From positions 310,001-374,000 of the forward strand of contig OZ223260.1 of the NCBI GenBank assembly GCA_965140555.1: DNA of 64,000 bases, in the 5' to 3' direction. Made by a program: the position numbers and the translations under genes. Each line of letters starts with the position of its first letter. The stretch's first letter is position 1. The stretch is from UBA1351 sp965140555. GTDB taxonomy: Bacteria > Bacillota > Clostridia > Lachnospirales > Vallitaleaceae. The notes below the pieces were generated by a model that was given only the letters and a program-made list of their open reading frames with translations, was not told the DNA's origin and did no database searches. Of the stretch, positions 7,879-15,350 are shown in pieces.

Positions 7879-7910
7879 TAACAAACGATTTCCAACACTC
7901 AGCTCGTTAA
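7879..7910 (+). repeat. 5' part of a B-type attC-like repeat (B3), interrupted
   Basis: TAACAAACGATTTCCAACA followed by CTCAGCTCGTTAACCGA matches the left part of B1, B2 and B4. The match ends at about 7912, where group II intron-like sequence takes over. No right half is found after the intron. Confidence 0.65.
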
Positions 7911-8788
7911 CCGATAAGGGTAAAGCGTACACAGACAATTATATAGACCATAGGGGAACCGCATCCCTAAAGCACATTCAGCTCCGTTAATTCGGTCCTA
8001 TCAGAGATAGGAAAAGCGCAGATGACGACATATTTAACGGAATAGAAGTCAACACAAAAGAATCGCTAAAGGCAAGATTCTAGAGAGTCTATCGGGGTCA
8101 AAGAACATGGTATGTTCGGAATTTTCACTTTGTGAAAATGGCTACGCCACCCTAGTTCGTTGGGTTCTACATAAAAAGTAATGTTGGGAGGTCTTACTGT
8201 TACTCGAATAGGAGAAGCATGTATAAATAGTAAGAAGTCGGATTTCTCCATAGTACTCTGAGAGTGGGAAAGCCACTTACATGGGGAAGGGAGAAACGGG
8301 AGTATGAATCATTCAAAGGAAACAAATTATTCTTGAAAAAGAACTAAAGGATAATGCATATCATGCAAATATAGTACGAAGGACTTACATAGATAAACCG
8401 AATGGAGACAAAAGACCACTAGGAATACCAACTGTAAAAGATAAGTTACTAGAAATAACGTGTAGTAAAATACTAGAAGCAATATATGAGCCTAAGTTCT
8501 ACGATACAAGATATGGTTACAGAAAAGGAAAAGGTGCCAAAGATGCAGTTAAACATCTTGGAAAAGACTTAAATTTTGGAAAACCCTTACCAAGGAACAC
8601 CGCAAGGTGGTGTTATAAGTCCAATTCAAAAACCATTTATAGAAAGTTTAAACGAACAAATGAAACTAACATATGTAGCATGACGCGGAAGTAGAGATAT
8701 ACAACTGGGGAGCCTATTGCGAGAAACCCGCACGATGGGATCTGTGCCAGGGGCGATGGGTGACCATCGGCTCTATGGTGACTCTGAA
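7911..8788 (+). mobile_element. degenerate group II intron
   Basis: The intron RNA core is recognisable. A segment at 8250-8300 (CTCTGAGAGTGGGAAAGCC then ACATGGGGAAGGGAG) resembles the stretch before the intron-encoded protein in clostridial introns. Domain V is at 8710-8742 (GAGCCTATTGCGAGAAACC then CGCACGATGGGATC), and a domain VI hairpin, CGATGG-GTGA-CCATCG, follows. Domain IV carries a broken reverse transcriptase gene. The exact ends are uncertain because the usual GUGYG start is not clear. It begins inside an attC-like repeat. Known IIC-attC introns target such sites, but I cannot assign the class. Confidence 0.65.
8329..8689 (+). pseudogene. remnant of a group II intron reverse transcriptase
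   Basis: 8329-8575 encodes the RT0/RT1-2 region: VRRTYIDKPNGDKRPLGIPT, KDKLLEI, then YDTRYGYRKGKGAKDAV. A second piece at 8581-8625, in another frame, encodes PYQGTPQGGVISPI, the RT-4 motif. The intervening catalytic YADD region, the X domain and any endonuclease domain are gone. An internal deletion has made the intron unable to move on its own. Confidence 0.7.
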
Positions 8789-8822
8789 ATTATATCTTTC
8801 GGAAAGCAGATTGGAGAATATC

Positions 8823-9206
8823 ATGACATTTGAACAACTAACAACTAAGGCTAGGGAAACTTTAAATCCCCGGAAGATCTCAACAAACTCATATGCAGGA
8901 AGTGTAGCTTCAGCAATTTTAGGAAGTAATGGCAAGGTATATACTGGAGTTTGTATTGATACACCTGGATCCATGGGATTCTGTGCGGAACATGCAGCAA
9001 TTGCAGCTATGATTACTGATGGAGAAACAAGAGTATTGAAGGTAGTATCAGTCTACAAAGATGGAAAGGTCATTCCACCCTGTGGTAGATGTAGAGAGTT
9101 TATTTATCAAATTGATGATGACAACAATTCTTGTGAAGTAATGGTTGATAATGATTCTGTCGTTACATTAGATGAATTATTACCACATCATGAGCGTTAT
9201 AAGTAG
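8823..9206 (+). CDS. cytidine/blasticidin-S deaminase-like enzyme (cassette-like gene)
   Basis: 127 residues from the ATG at 8823, which follows TTGGAGA; upstream in-frame sequence belongs to the intron. Zinc ligands C54 (in GFCAEHAAIA), C87 and C90 (PPCGRC) and the proton shuttle E56 lie at almost the same positions as in tetrameric cytidine deaminases of about 130 residues. CAEH replaces the usual CAER, which fits the blasticidin-S deaminase-like branch better than a housekeeping Cdd. Likely role: hydrolytic deamination of a cytosine nucleoside. Followed by repeat B4. Confidence 0.82.
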   Translation: MTFEQLTTKARETLNPRKISTNSYAGSVASAILGSNGKVYTGVCIDTPGSMGFCAEHAAIAAMITDGETRVLKVVSVYKDGKVIPPCGRCREFIYQIDDDNNSCEVMVDNDSVVTLDELLPHHERYK

Positions 9207-9225
9207 TCAATATATAACATTCATA

Positions 9226-9346
9226 TAACATACGATTTCCAACACTCAATTCGCTAATCGAGTCACCTCCGCATTAGCCCACCCAAAGGGTCTCGGGCAT
9301 GAGCGAATGCTGTAAGCTTATTGGCGTCGTAAACCGAAGAATGTTA
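9226..9346 (+). repeat. B-type attC-like repeat B4 (121 bp)
   Basis: It starts TAACATACGATTTCCAACA, which differs from the A-type start TAACAGACTGTTCCCAACA at five positions, and ends GAAGAATGTTA with flank GGTGAAATC. The centre contains GCATTAGCCCACCCA, as in B2. Confidence 0.72.
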
Positions 9347-9414
9347 GGTGAAATCTTATCTTTTGGAAATTGATGTAATAACTATATAGATTAAGAATAA
9401 GGAGAGGTAATAAT

Positions 9415-9600
9415 ATGCAAGTTTATCATGATGTAGGAAGTGCAAGTTCAGGATTAGGATGGGGAATATTGATGATTCTTTATGTGGGATTCATATTATT
9501 TACAATGGGAGTAGGTGTATATGTATTATTCTTATTAATTAAATTCCTTAAAGTTGGTACCAAAGCATTTCAGAAGTATATTGAAACGGATAATGATTAA
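9415..9600 (+). CDS. 61-residue membrane protein, paralogue of the protein at 6660
   Basis: One long hydrophobic segment (about residues 17-42) is followed by LLIKFLKVGTKAFQKYIETD, shared with the protein at 6660. AAGGAGAGG precedes the ATG. It is the only gene between repeats B4 and B5, so it is a complete single-gene cassette of about 400 bp. A one-TM anchor with an amphipathic cytoplasmic helix is what the sequence suggests; no function is known to me. Confidence 0.65.
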   Translation: MQVYHDVGSASSGLGWGILMILYVGFILFTMGVGVYVLFLLIKFLKVGTKAFQKYIETDND

Positions 9601-9625
9601 TAAACAGTCAAGATATGACATCACA

Positions 9626-9752
9626 TAACAAACGATTCAGCGACACTGGAATCGCTCGCTACCCGAGTCGCCTACCACATTAGGCGCCTAAAAGGGTCCC
9701 GGCCCATGAGTGGTGGCTGTAAGCTCCTTGCTTCGTAAACCGAAAGCCGTTA
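9626..9752 (+). repeat. B-type attC-like repeat B5 (127 bp)
   Basis: It starts TAACAAACGATTCAGCGACA and ends CCGAAAGCCGTTA with flank GATAAAAT (GTTAGAT fits GTTRRRY). It is the longest B copy, owing to short insertions in the centre. Confidence 0.7.
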
Positions 9753-9806
9753 GATAAAATGCCTTTCTAATATGTGTACGAATTAAATTTGAGATGAGGT
9801 AACAGT

Positions 9807-10364
9807 ATGTATAGACTTTTTATTTTCTTAGTTATAACTCTATTCTGCGTAAGTGGATGTGATAGAGAAGAATATTTTGATGACAGATCTTATATCGAGA
9901 TATCAGATAATGAAATTTGCGAGATCGCAGGGTTAAAATTAGGTCCTCTAGATTATAAGTATTATTCAAATTCAAATACTGAAATAACCCTTAGATTTCG
10001 AATTAAATTGAATGATGAAGTAATTGAAGAGTATTCTCTAAGTCGAGAAGTTATTCCAGATGACCAGATAATCTTAGGAATAGGATTTGATGGATCAAAA
10101 GTTGGAGAAGAGTCAGAATTCATTCTTAAATTAGATGATACTGTAAAGACAATTAGTTTTGAAAATTTCATAATAAATGCTAGGCAAACCGATGGTGAAT
10201 ATGTTACTACAAGTTTCAGTAACGATGGATATATGAATATAATCAACTATCGATTCTATACAATAGAAAATGAAGTGATTACGGACTCGTGGGAAATTGA
10301 AGCAAAACTCATAGAGAAATCAGACACTAGTAAAGGTAGGGAAAGCACTTCATCTAACTATTAG
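9807..10364 (+). CDS. predicted lipoprotein (cassette-like gene), unknown function
   Basis: 185 residues. The signal peptide ends in the lipobox CVSGC (lipidated Cys18). The exported part is rich in beta-strand-like alternation (EITLRFRIKLNDEVIEEY, FILKLDDTVKTISFENF), so an immunoglobulin-like or other beta-sandwich surface domain is likely. The weak ribosome binding site GATGAGG lies before the ATG. The stop codon lies inside a TAAC...GTTA palindrome at 10352-10448. Family not recognised. Confidence 0.65.
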   Translation: MYRLFIFLVITLFCVSGCDREEYFDDRSYIEISDNEICEIAGLKLGPLDYKYYSNSNTEITLRFRIKLNDEVIEEYSLSREVIPDDQIILGIGFDGSKVGEESEFILKLDDTVKTISFENFIINARQTDGEYVTTSFSNDGYMNIINYRFYTIENEVITDSWEIEAKLIEKSDTSKGRESTSSNY

Positions 10365-10448
10365 AAATGTATCCGTTATCATCCCCTAGGAAAAAGCTCT
10401 ACCAATACTATGTCATAGGTATAAAGTTTTAAAGACGCCGTGTTAGAT
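10352..10448 (+). repeat. candidate third-type attC-like site overlapping a gene end
   Basis: ATCTAAC at 10352-10358 and GTTAGAT at 10442-10448 are perfect inverted copies and fit RYYYAAC/GTTRRRY exactly. The interior is unrelated to A and B types. It includes a small hairpin, ATACTATG-T-CATAGGTAT. The left box lies within the last codons of the lipoprotein gene. Confidence 0.45.
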
Positions 10449-10571
10449 GATTGTAATATTAATTATAGGTTTCCAAATTACTAGGTTCTATGTCGTTTCT
10501 ACAGGCGGAATATATGACATTGAATCTAAATGGAGAGATGGAGGTTTTATTTTTGAAAAGAGGAAAATTAA

Positions 10572-11114
10572 TTGAAGAAAGTTAGATTGATAACAGTGAT
10601 TGTTATTAGTATCCTACTCATGTGTTCGTATTATTATAATAGTTTAGATGCAAAGTTATCAAAGGATGATTTAAACATAACAGGAGTGTTAAGCGTTAAT
10701 GATACGGGGAAGCTTACATACAGAAAATATATAATGGATATACAAGTACAGAAAGGAGAAGGAAAGATTACTTTATTACCCTATACATTGGATAATGATA
10801 TTTTTACTTATTCTAATGAAGATGAATCGGAAGGATTTTATATTCCAGGAAGTATTGGTAGTGGATACTGGGTCAATACAGTTGCAAAAAAAGAACTTAT
10901 TAATAAAAACATTATTTCAGAGAATTCAGATGTTTCTTTATTAGGTGTTGGATTACCCAATGAAGCAGGGATGTATAAAGTAAGGTTATATATTGGAGAT
11001 TCAGAAAGTGCAAAAGAAATTAAAATTGTAAAAATGATTGCTGTATACAACGAAAAAATAATTGGAAAGGATTTGAGTTGGGCAAAGGTTTTGGAATTGA
11101 AAAATTATGAATAG
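10572..11114 (+). CDS. membrane-anchored extracytoplasmic protein, unknown function
   Basis: 180 residues starting at TTG (AAGAGG upstream). A hydrophobic segment at residues 7-24 with basic residues in front makes an N-terminal anchor, and the remaining part is exported. It is beta-rich with no motif I recognise (GFYIPGSIGSGYWVN is the most distinctive stretch). The acetyltransferase gene follows with an overlap or a few bases of spacing, so the two may be co-transcribed. Confidence 0.55.
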   Translation: MKKVRLITVIVISILLMCSYYYNSLDAKLSKDDLNITGVLSVNDTGKLTYRKYIMDIQVQKGEGKITLLPYTLDNDIFTYSNEDESEGFYIPGSIGSGYWVNTVAKKELINKNIISENSDVSLLGVGLPNEAGMYKVRLYIGDSESAKEIKIVKMIAVYNEKIIGKDLSWAKVLELKNYE

Positions 11115-11124
11115 GAGATATTGT

Positions 11125-11661
11125 ATGTTATTAGAGACAGAGAGGATTATATGTCGTGACTTCAAATATGATGATTTTGAAGATGTACATAGTTATGGAA
11201 GTAGTATAGATGTTGTGAAGTATATGGCATGGGGGCCGAATACTGAAGAAGACACCCGTGTTTTTTTGAATGAATCAATCGAATGTATAACAGATGATCC
11301 AAGGTTACGCTATGAACTTGCAATTATTGATAAAAAAATAGATAAGTTTGTTGGTGCAATTGCAATATACATCATTAGTGAAGACAATAGAGTTGGTGAA
11401 ATCGGTTATAGCATAAATCCGAAGTATTGGAATAATGGCTATGCAACAGAAGCTGCAAAAGCTATAGTAGAATATGGATTTAGAAATCTGAAATTACATA
11501 GAATCCAAGCTACGTGCGATGTTCGAAATACAGGTTCAGCTCATGTATTAGAAAAAACGGGAATGATAAGAGAAGGTAAAATCAGAGAACATATCTTACT
11601 ACGAGATGGTTGGAGAGATTCTTATATGTATAGCATTTTAGAAAGTGAAATAAGTACATAA
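11125..11661 (+). CDS. GNAT acetyltransferase, RimJ/RimL type
   Basis: 178 residues from the ATG at 11125, which follows ATAGGAGA; the earlier ATG at 11107 has no ribosome binding site. It begins LLETERIICRDFKYDDF, the typical start of RimJ/RimL-like acetyltransferases. Core motif A reads GEIGYSINPKYWNNGYATEA, giving the acetyl-CoA pyrophosphate loop, and the C-terminus has LHRIQATCDVRNTGSAHVLE. The acceptor could be a protein N-terminus, an antibiotic or another amine. Confidence 0.85.
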   Translation: MLLETERIICRDFKYDDFEDVHSYGSSIDVVKYMAWGPNTEEDTRVFLNESIECITDDPRLRYELAIIDKKIDKFVGAIAIYIISEDNRVGEIGYSINPKYWNNGYATEAAKAIVEYGFRNLKLHRIQATCDVRNTGSAHVLEKTGMIREGKIREHILLRDGWRDSYMYSILESEIST

Positions 11662-11755
11662 ATGGAGATTTGTCTGGAGCGAGATAAAGCTTTCGGCAAG
11701 ATATGCTATTATTTTATACAATATATGAAGTTATAGATCGAAGGAGGACCTATCA

Positions 11756-12160
11756 ATGAAAACAGATGTAGAGAGAAAGTATGATAGCTAGCCCGAGCCT
11801 TTCAAAACACTCCTTTTAGATTTACGCAAGTTAATCTATGAGGTTGCGGTTGAAGAGGATATTAAGGATTTGGAGGAAGCGTTAAAATGGGGAGAACCAA
11901 GCTTTTTGACGAAAGGTGGCAGTACGATTCGCATCGATTGGAAAGAACGAACACCGGAATATTACTACATATACTTTAATTGCAATACAAAACTAGTAGA
12001 AACGTTTCGTGTTCTTTATAGAGACGAACTACACTTTGAAGGGAATCGTGGGATAGTCCTTAATACTAAAGCGCTTATACCAAGAAAAAAAATCAAGCAC
12101 TGCATTGCATTGGCACTGAACTATAAATCATTGAAGCATCTGGACTTATTAGGTGAATAG
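11756..12160 (+). pseudogene. DUF1801-like gene interrupted by an in-frame TAG
   Basis: AAGGAGG at 11741-11747 is followed by the ATG at 11756 and MKTDVERKYDS, then TAG at 11789-11791, then PEPFKTLLLDLRKLIYEVA in the same frame, through to 12160. The protein matches the YdhG/DUF1801 pattern (ALKWGEPSFL, GSTIRIDWK, FNCNTKLVETFR). At the TAG the family usually has an aromatic residue before a proline, so a Tyr codon probably mutated. A truncated product could start at an internal codon near 11870, but no ribosome binding site supports that. Confidence 0.7.
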
Positions 12161-12191
12161 TTAAGCCTATAAGGGATATAAGGAGAAGCGT

Positions 12192-12770
12192 ATGATTGTG
12201 GAACGACTATTTGAAGAATATCCGGTCATCGAATCAGAGGATATCATCTTGAAAAAAATTGAAGCAAGTGACACAGATGATTTTTTTTCGATTCACAGTA
12301 GTGAGGATGTTTATCGCTATATTCCGGGTAAGGCAAAGAAGAATGCGAAGACGGTAGAAAACATGATTCGTCACTATGAAAGAGATTTTAACAAAAAAAA
12401 GATGATTTTTCTTGGGATATATCTTAAGAAATCAAAGACTAAGCTTGTCGGTATTGCGGAAATGTTTGATATTGATTCCAAGGTTGACAGTATAACGATA
12501 GGCTACCGACTGCATCCGGATTATTGGGGGCATGGAATTGCAACAAAAAGTACCAACATGATGGTAGACTATCTCTTTAAAACAATACAGGTGAATCGAA
12601 TTCAAGGCTTTGTCATGCCGGAGAATATAAAATCTGCTCAAGTATTAAAGAGGAATGGATTTAAACTTGAAGGGATGTTGAGAGAAAGTCAATTTTGGAA
12701 AGATAAGGGAGTCGTTGACTTACAGGTATTTTCTTTATTAAAAAGTGATTTAACAGATACCTCTTTATAA
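12192..12770 (+). CDS. GNAT acetyltransferase
   Basis: 192 residues, AAGGAGA before the ATG. RimJ/RimL-like layout: an N-terminal ESEDIILKKIEASDTDDFF, then GYRLHPDYWGHGIATKSTNM as motif A, and VNRIQGFVMPENIKSAQVLK near the end. It follows the broken DUF1801 gene by 31 bases and may once have shared its transcript. Substrate unknown. Confidence 0.85.
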   Translation: MIVERLFEEYPVIESEDIILKKIEASDTDDFFSIHSSEDVYRYIPGKAKKNAKTVENMIRHYERDFNKKKMIFLGIYLKKSKTKLVGIAEMFDIDSKVDSITIGYRLHPDYWGHGIATKSTNMMVDYLFKTIQVNRIQGFVMPENIKSAQVLKRNGFKLEGMLRESQFWKDKGVVDLQVFSLLKSDLTDTSL

Positions 12771-12946
12771 GGTGTATTATCTGTTAATAATTGAATAGAA
12801 AAGTCATTGCGCCCATTATTATGCTATTATGGTTATAATCTATAAGAAAGATAAGTAAGGTGAATTATTGATCCATACGGAATTTTGTTACATAATACAA
12901 AGAACCATTACAGAATTTAGACTAGAAAATGAAATGAGGATACAGT

Positions 12947-13777
12947 ATGAAAGATTCAACACATTTGAAATTATTATTAGAACAAATAAAAGAGAATGAG
13001 TATAAGGTTCCAGAAAATAACAATCTTATGGAATTGGTTTCAGACATGTTATGCCATATTGGAGATGTTGACCCTATACTAAGGGATGAGCTTATTTATC
13101 AAACGTTTAGTAAATGGATTATTAATGAGACGTTGGACGATGTTCAATTGAAATACATGGCAGGAATACTTGTCGATGAGCAACATTTGTTTTTTGACAT
13201 TGGAGACCAAAATAGCGATTCCGTTTTTACGCGCTCATTTTCTGTACTGGTGATGGCATTAATTATATACCGTCACAGAAATCGCAAGATATTTGAGCAT
13301 AGCGAGTTAATAGGTATTTATGATTCTGTTATGACCTATTTTGATAAAGAAGTTGATATGAGAGGCTATGTTCATGGAAAAGGGTGGGCACATTCAGTTG
13401 CTCATACAGCTGATGCTCTGGATGAATTAGCGCTCTGTAAAGAACTGGGAATAAATGAATTACAGGCTATTCTTGAACAAATTAAGAAAAAATTGTACAA
13501 CACCATACTCTTTATTAATGAAGAAGATGAACGACTTGCTATTGCTGTGGGGAGTATCCTCGATAGAGATATGTTGTCTAGGGATGATTTGGTTACATGG
13601 CTAGATACCTTTATAACTGAGGATAAGACTGTGAACATAGTAGACGGAAATGTCATCTATATTAACGTAAAGAATTTTATAAGAAGTCTCTATTTTAGAG
13701 TGCTAGATCGGAAGGATAAAGACCTCTATTTGGAAGCAATAAAAAATGTACATGATAGAATCAGTCATTACGCTTAG
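12947..13777 (+). CDS. DUF2785 protein
   Basis: 276 residues, matching DUF2785 proteins of Firmicutes in length and in the diagnostic segment VHGKGWAHSVAHTADALDEL (about residues 145-165). Mostly helical, cytoplasmic, function unknown. Other visible stretches are LYFRVLDRKDKDLYLEAI near the C-terminus and an N-terminal helical domain. A TGCTATTAT promoter-like sequence at 12822 lies about 120 bases upstream. Confidence 0.75.
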   Translation: MKDSTHLKLLLEQIKENEYKVPENNNLMELVSDMLCHIGDVDPILRDELIYQTFSKWIINETLDDVQLKYMAGILVDEQHLFFDIGDQNSDSVFTRSFSVLVMALIIYRHRNRKIFEHSELIGIYDSVMTYFDKEVDMRGYVHGKGWAHSVAHTADALDELALCKELGINELQAILEQIKKKLYNTILFINEEDERLAIAVGSILDRDMLSRDDLVTWLDTFITEDKTVNIVDGNVIYINVKNFIRSLYFRVLDRKDKDLYLEAIKNVHDRISHYA

Positions 13778-13934
13778 AAATATAAACTATTAATTGCCGA
13801 ACGGGACAGATTCAGAGCTCCTTATAACAGCAATGAGAGTTGCAGGACAGGCAATTAGCAACGGACACAAGTTTGATTGTAACAAAGTGACCTTTTTTCA
13901 TTGTCAGTATGAGCTTAATAATAGAGGTGTAATA

Positions 13935-14351
13935 ATGAATATAGCTGAAGAAGTACATAGATTATATTGGGAAGATGACAAGAACTGTGCTATAACTACG
14001 GTTAGCGTATTGAGCGCCTTATATGACATAGAGCTTAGTGATGATTTATACAGTAGCTTGTTAGCTATGCCTGGATTAGGTAAGAATGGCCTTACCTGCG
14101 GTATTGCTGTAGGTGCGGTTATGTTTATTGGTTTGTATGGAAAAGACAGAGCCTTTGAAAAAGATGATATAAAGTTGCAAGCGAATCATCTTATCAAAGG
14201 TTTTATTGATAAATTCGGAAGTGAGCTATGTAGTGTGTTGAGACCAGAAGGATTTAAGTACACGAACCCTCCACATATTTGTGAGAATTTAACTGTGGAT
14301 GCAATTAAATATGTAGATGAGTATGTAAGAACGGAAATGGATAATAGCTAA
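13935..14351 (+). CDS. C_GCAxxG_C_C-type redox-like protein (probable)
   Basis: 138 residues from the ATG at 13935 (AGAGGTG upstream); the frame extends upstream to 13794 without a ribosome binding site. It has spaced cysteines in the order expected for the C_GCAxxG_C_C family: NCAITTV (about residue 18), GLTCGIAVGAVMF (about 51), LCSVL (about 96) and ICENL (about 112). The central GCAxxG is replaced by TCGIAVG. These proteins are of unknown function, often near redox genes. Moderate confidence. Confidence 0.5.
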   Translation: MNIAEEVHRLYWEDDKNCAITTVSVLSALYDIELSDDLYSSLLAMPGLGKNGLTCGIAVGAVMFIGLYGKDRAFEKDDIKLQANHLIKGFIDKFGSELCSVLRPEGFKYTNPPHICENLTVDAIKYVDEYVRTEMDNS

Positions 14352-14386
14352 TTGAGGAATCTAGATATAGAGAAAGGATTATATCT

Positions 14387-14695
14387 ATGCAAGGAATGGT
14401 GATAAAAGAAGCAACCATTGATTTATATGATGAAATAAATAGTTTTTTTGAGTTGGTTTTGAGACACACATTTGAAATGAATATGTTATCTGAACTGAAA
14501 GAATTGATTGAAGAAGAAATTGAAGATAAGCGATTGTGTCTTAATCAGTGTTTTGACTCAATGGGACGAGATTGGTATTTTCTGATAGCGGCTATAAAAG
14601 TGCACAAAAGATATGGATTTATAAGTTTGGAGAACCTACGTATTTTCTAAGAGATTATTGGGGTGAAGAGTCGAGAAAAGTAAAGATTATTTTTT
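14387..14695 (+). pseudogene. GNAT acetyltransferase with the core deleted
   Basis: The N-terminal 70 residues (IKEATIDLYDEINSFFELVL ... SMGRDWYFLIAAIK) look like the start of a GNAT protein. The 3' part, read in a shifted frame at 14605-14695, gives KIWIYKFGEP, YFLRDYWGEESRKVKI, which resembles the end of the same kind of protein. The middle, with the acetyl-CoA loop, is missing. It was probably removed by an internal deletion of about 200-250 bp plus a frameshift. Confidence 0.55.
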
Positions 14696-14699
14696 CGAC

Positions 14700-14733
14700 C
14701 CCTCTTCCGTAAATACCGAAATCGTTAGACAAA
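14700..14733 (+). repeat. 3' remnant of a B-type attC-like repeat
   Basis: CCGTAAATACCGAAATCGTTA followed by GACAAAAG resembles the end of repeat B5 (CGTAAACCGAAAGCCGTTA then GATAAAAT). There is no left end. It suggests the cassette-like array once reached this far. Confidence 0.4.
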
Positions 14734-14774
14734 AGAAAATACGGTGTATTGACAAATCTTGGAGGAATGATGAT

Positions 14775-15299
14775 ATGAGTTATATAATAGTAAAAACGGT
14801 AATGTATATATGCCTTTTCTTAATGCTTGTATATATCCTATATGAATATAGGGCATCATTGAATAGGTTAAGAATCATCGGAGATACGCAGGTAAAACTT
14901 CAATATAGGTTTGAATCCGATAGTATTTTTTTGTTTATCGCTGTTCTGGTTTATTTGTATCATACTTTAAAACAAGTGAGTCATGGTTTTAATGTGTTGG
15001 AAATCTTAATGTATGGCTTACTCTTTATAGTTCTAGCGATTAGCATATACAGAGTATATGGGCGCGAACTCATTTGCGAACATGGTATAGTTACACATCA
15101 AGGTGTGTTTTTTTGGAGAGATATTATCTATTATTATTGGAGCGATGCGTTATTGACGGGCAATCGAATTGGAATAACGTTTCAAGTAAAAAAGGGTAAG
15201 AAATTTTTTGATATAAGTTTGCCATTGAAGAAGGATGACATTGAAGTAGTAAGCCGTTTAATAAGTAATCATGAAGTGAATGCAATGGGTCCTCATTAG
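14775..15299 (+). CDS. membrane protein, DUF5673-like, unknown function
   Basis: 174 residues, CTTGGAGG before the ATG. Hydrophobic segments at about 5-22, 51-66 and 76-94 are followed by a cytoplasmic domain with ELICEHGIVTHQGVFFWRDI, a PH-like arrangement common in bacterial DUF5673-type proteins. The protein at 59368 has a similar design (membrane segments, then a short beta domain ending IAKQIAI). No function can be given. Confidence 0.5.
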   Translation: MSYIIVKTVMYICLFLMLVYILYEYRASLNRLRIIGDTQVKLQYRFESDSIFLFIAVLVYLYHTLKQVSHGFNVLEILMYGLLFIVLAISIYRVYGRELICEHGIVTHQGVFFWRDIIYYYWSDALLTGNRIGITFQVKKGKKFFDISLPLKKDDIEVVSRLISNHEVNAMGPH

Positions 15300-15350
15300 G
15301 CTGCGAGTACCATACGGCTTCAACCCATTTACAAAGAGAGAGGAAATAAC

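Noticed and set aside
8714..8974. Minus-strand frame over intron domains V-VI and the deaminase start
   Set aside because: It lies opposite structured intron RNA and a clear deaminase gene; no start signal.
3183..9752. CRISPR array as explanation of the repeats
   Set aside because: The repeats are 67 or about 125 bp, variable, and separated by complete genes of 150-830 bp rather than uniform short spacers.
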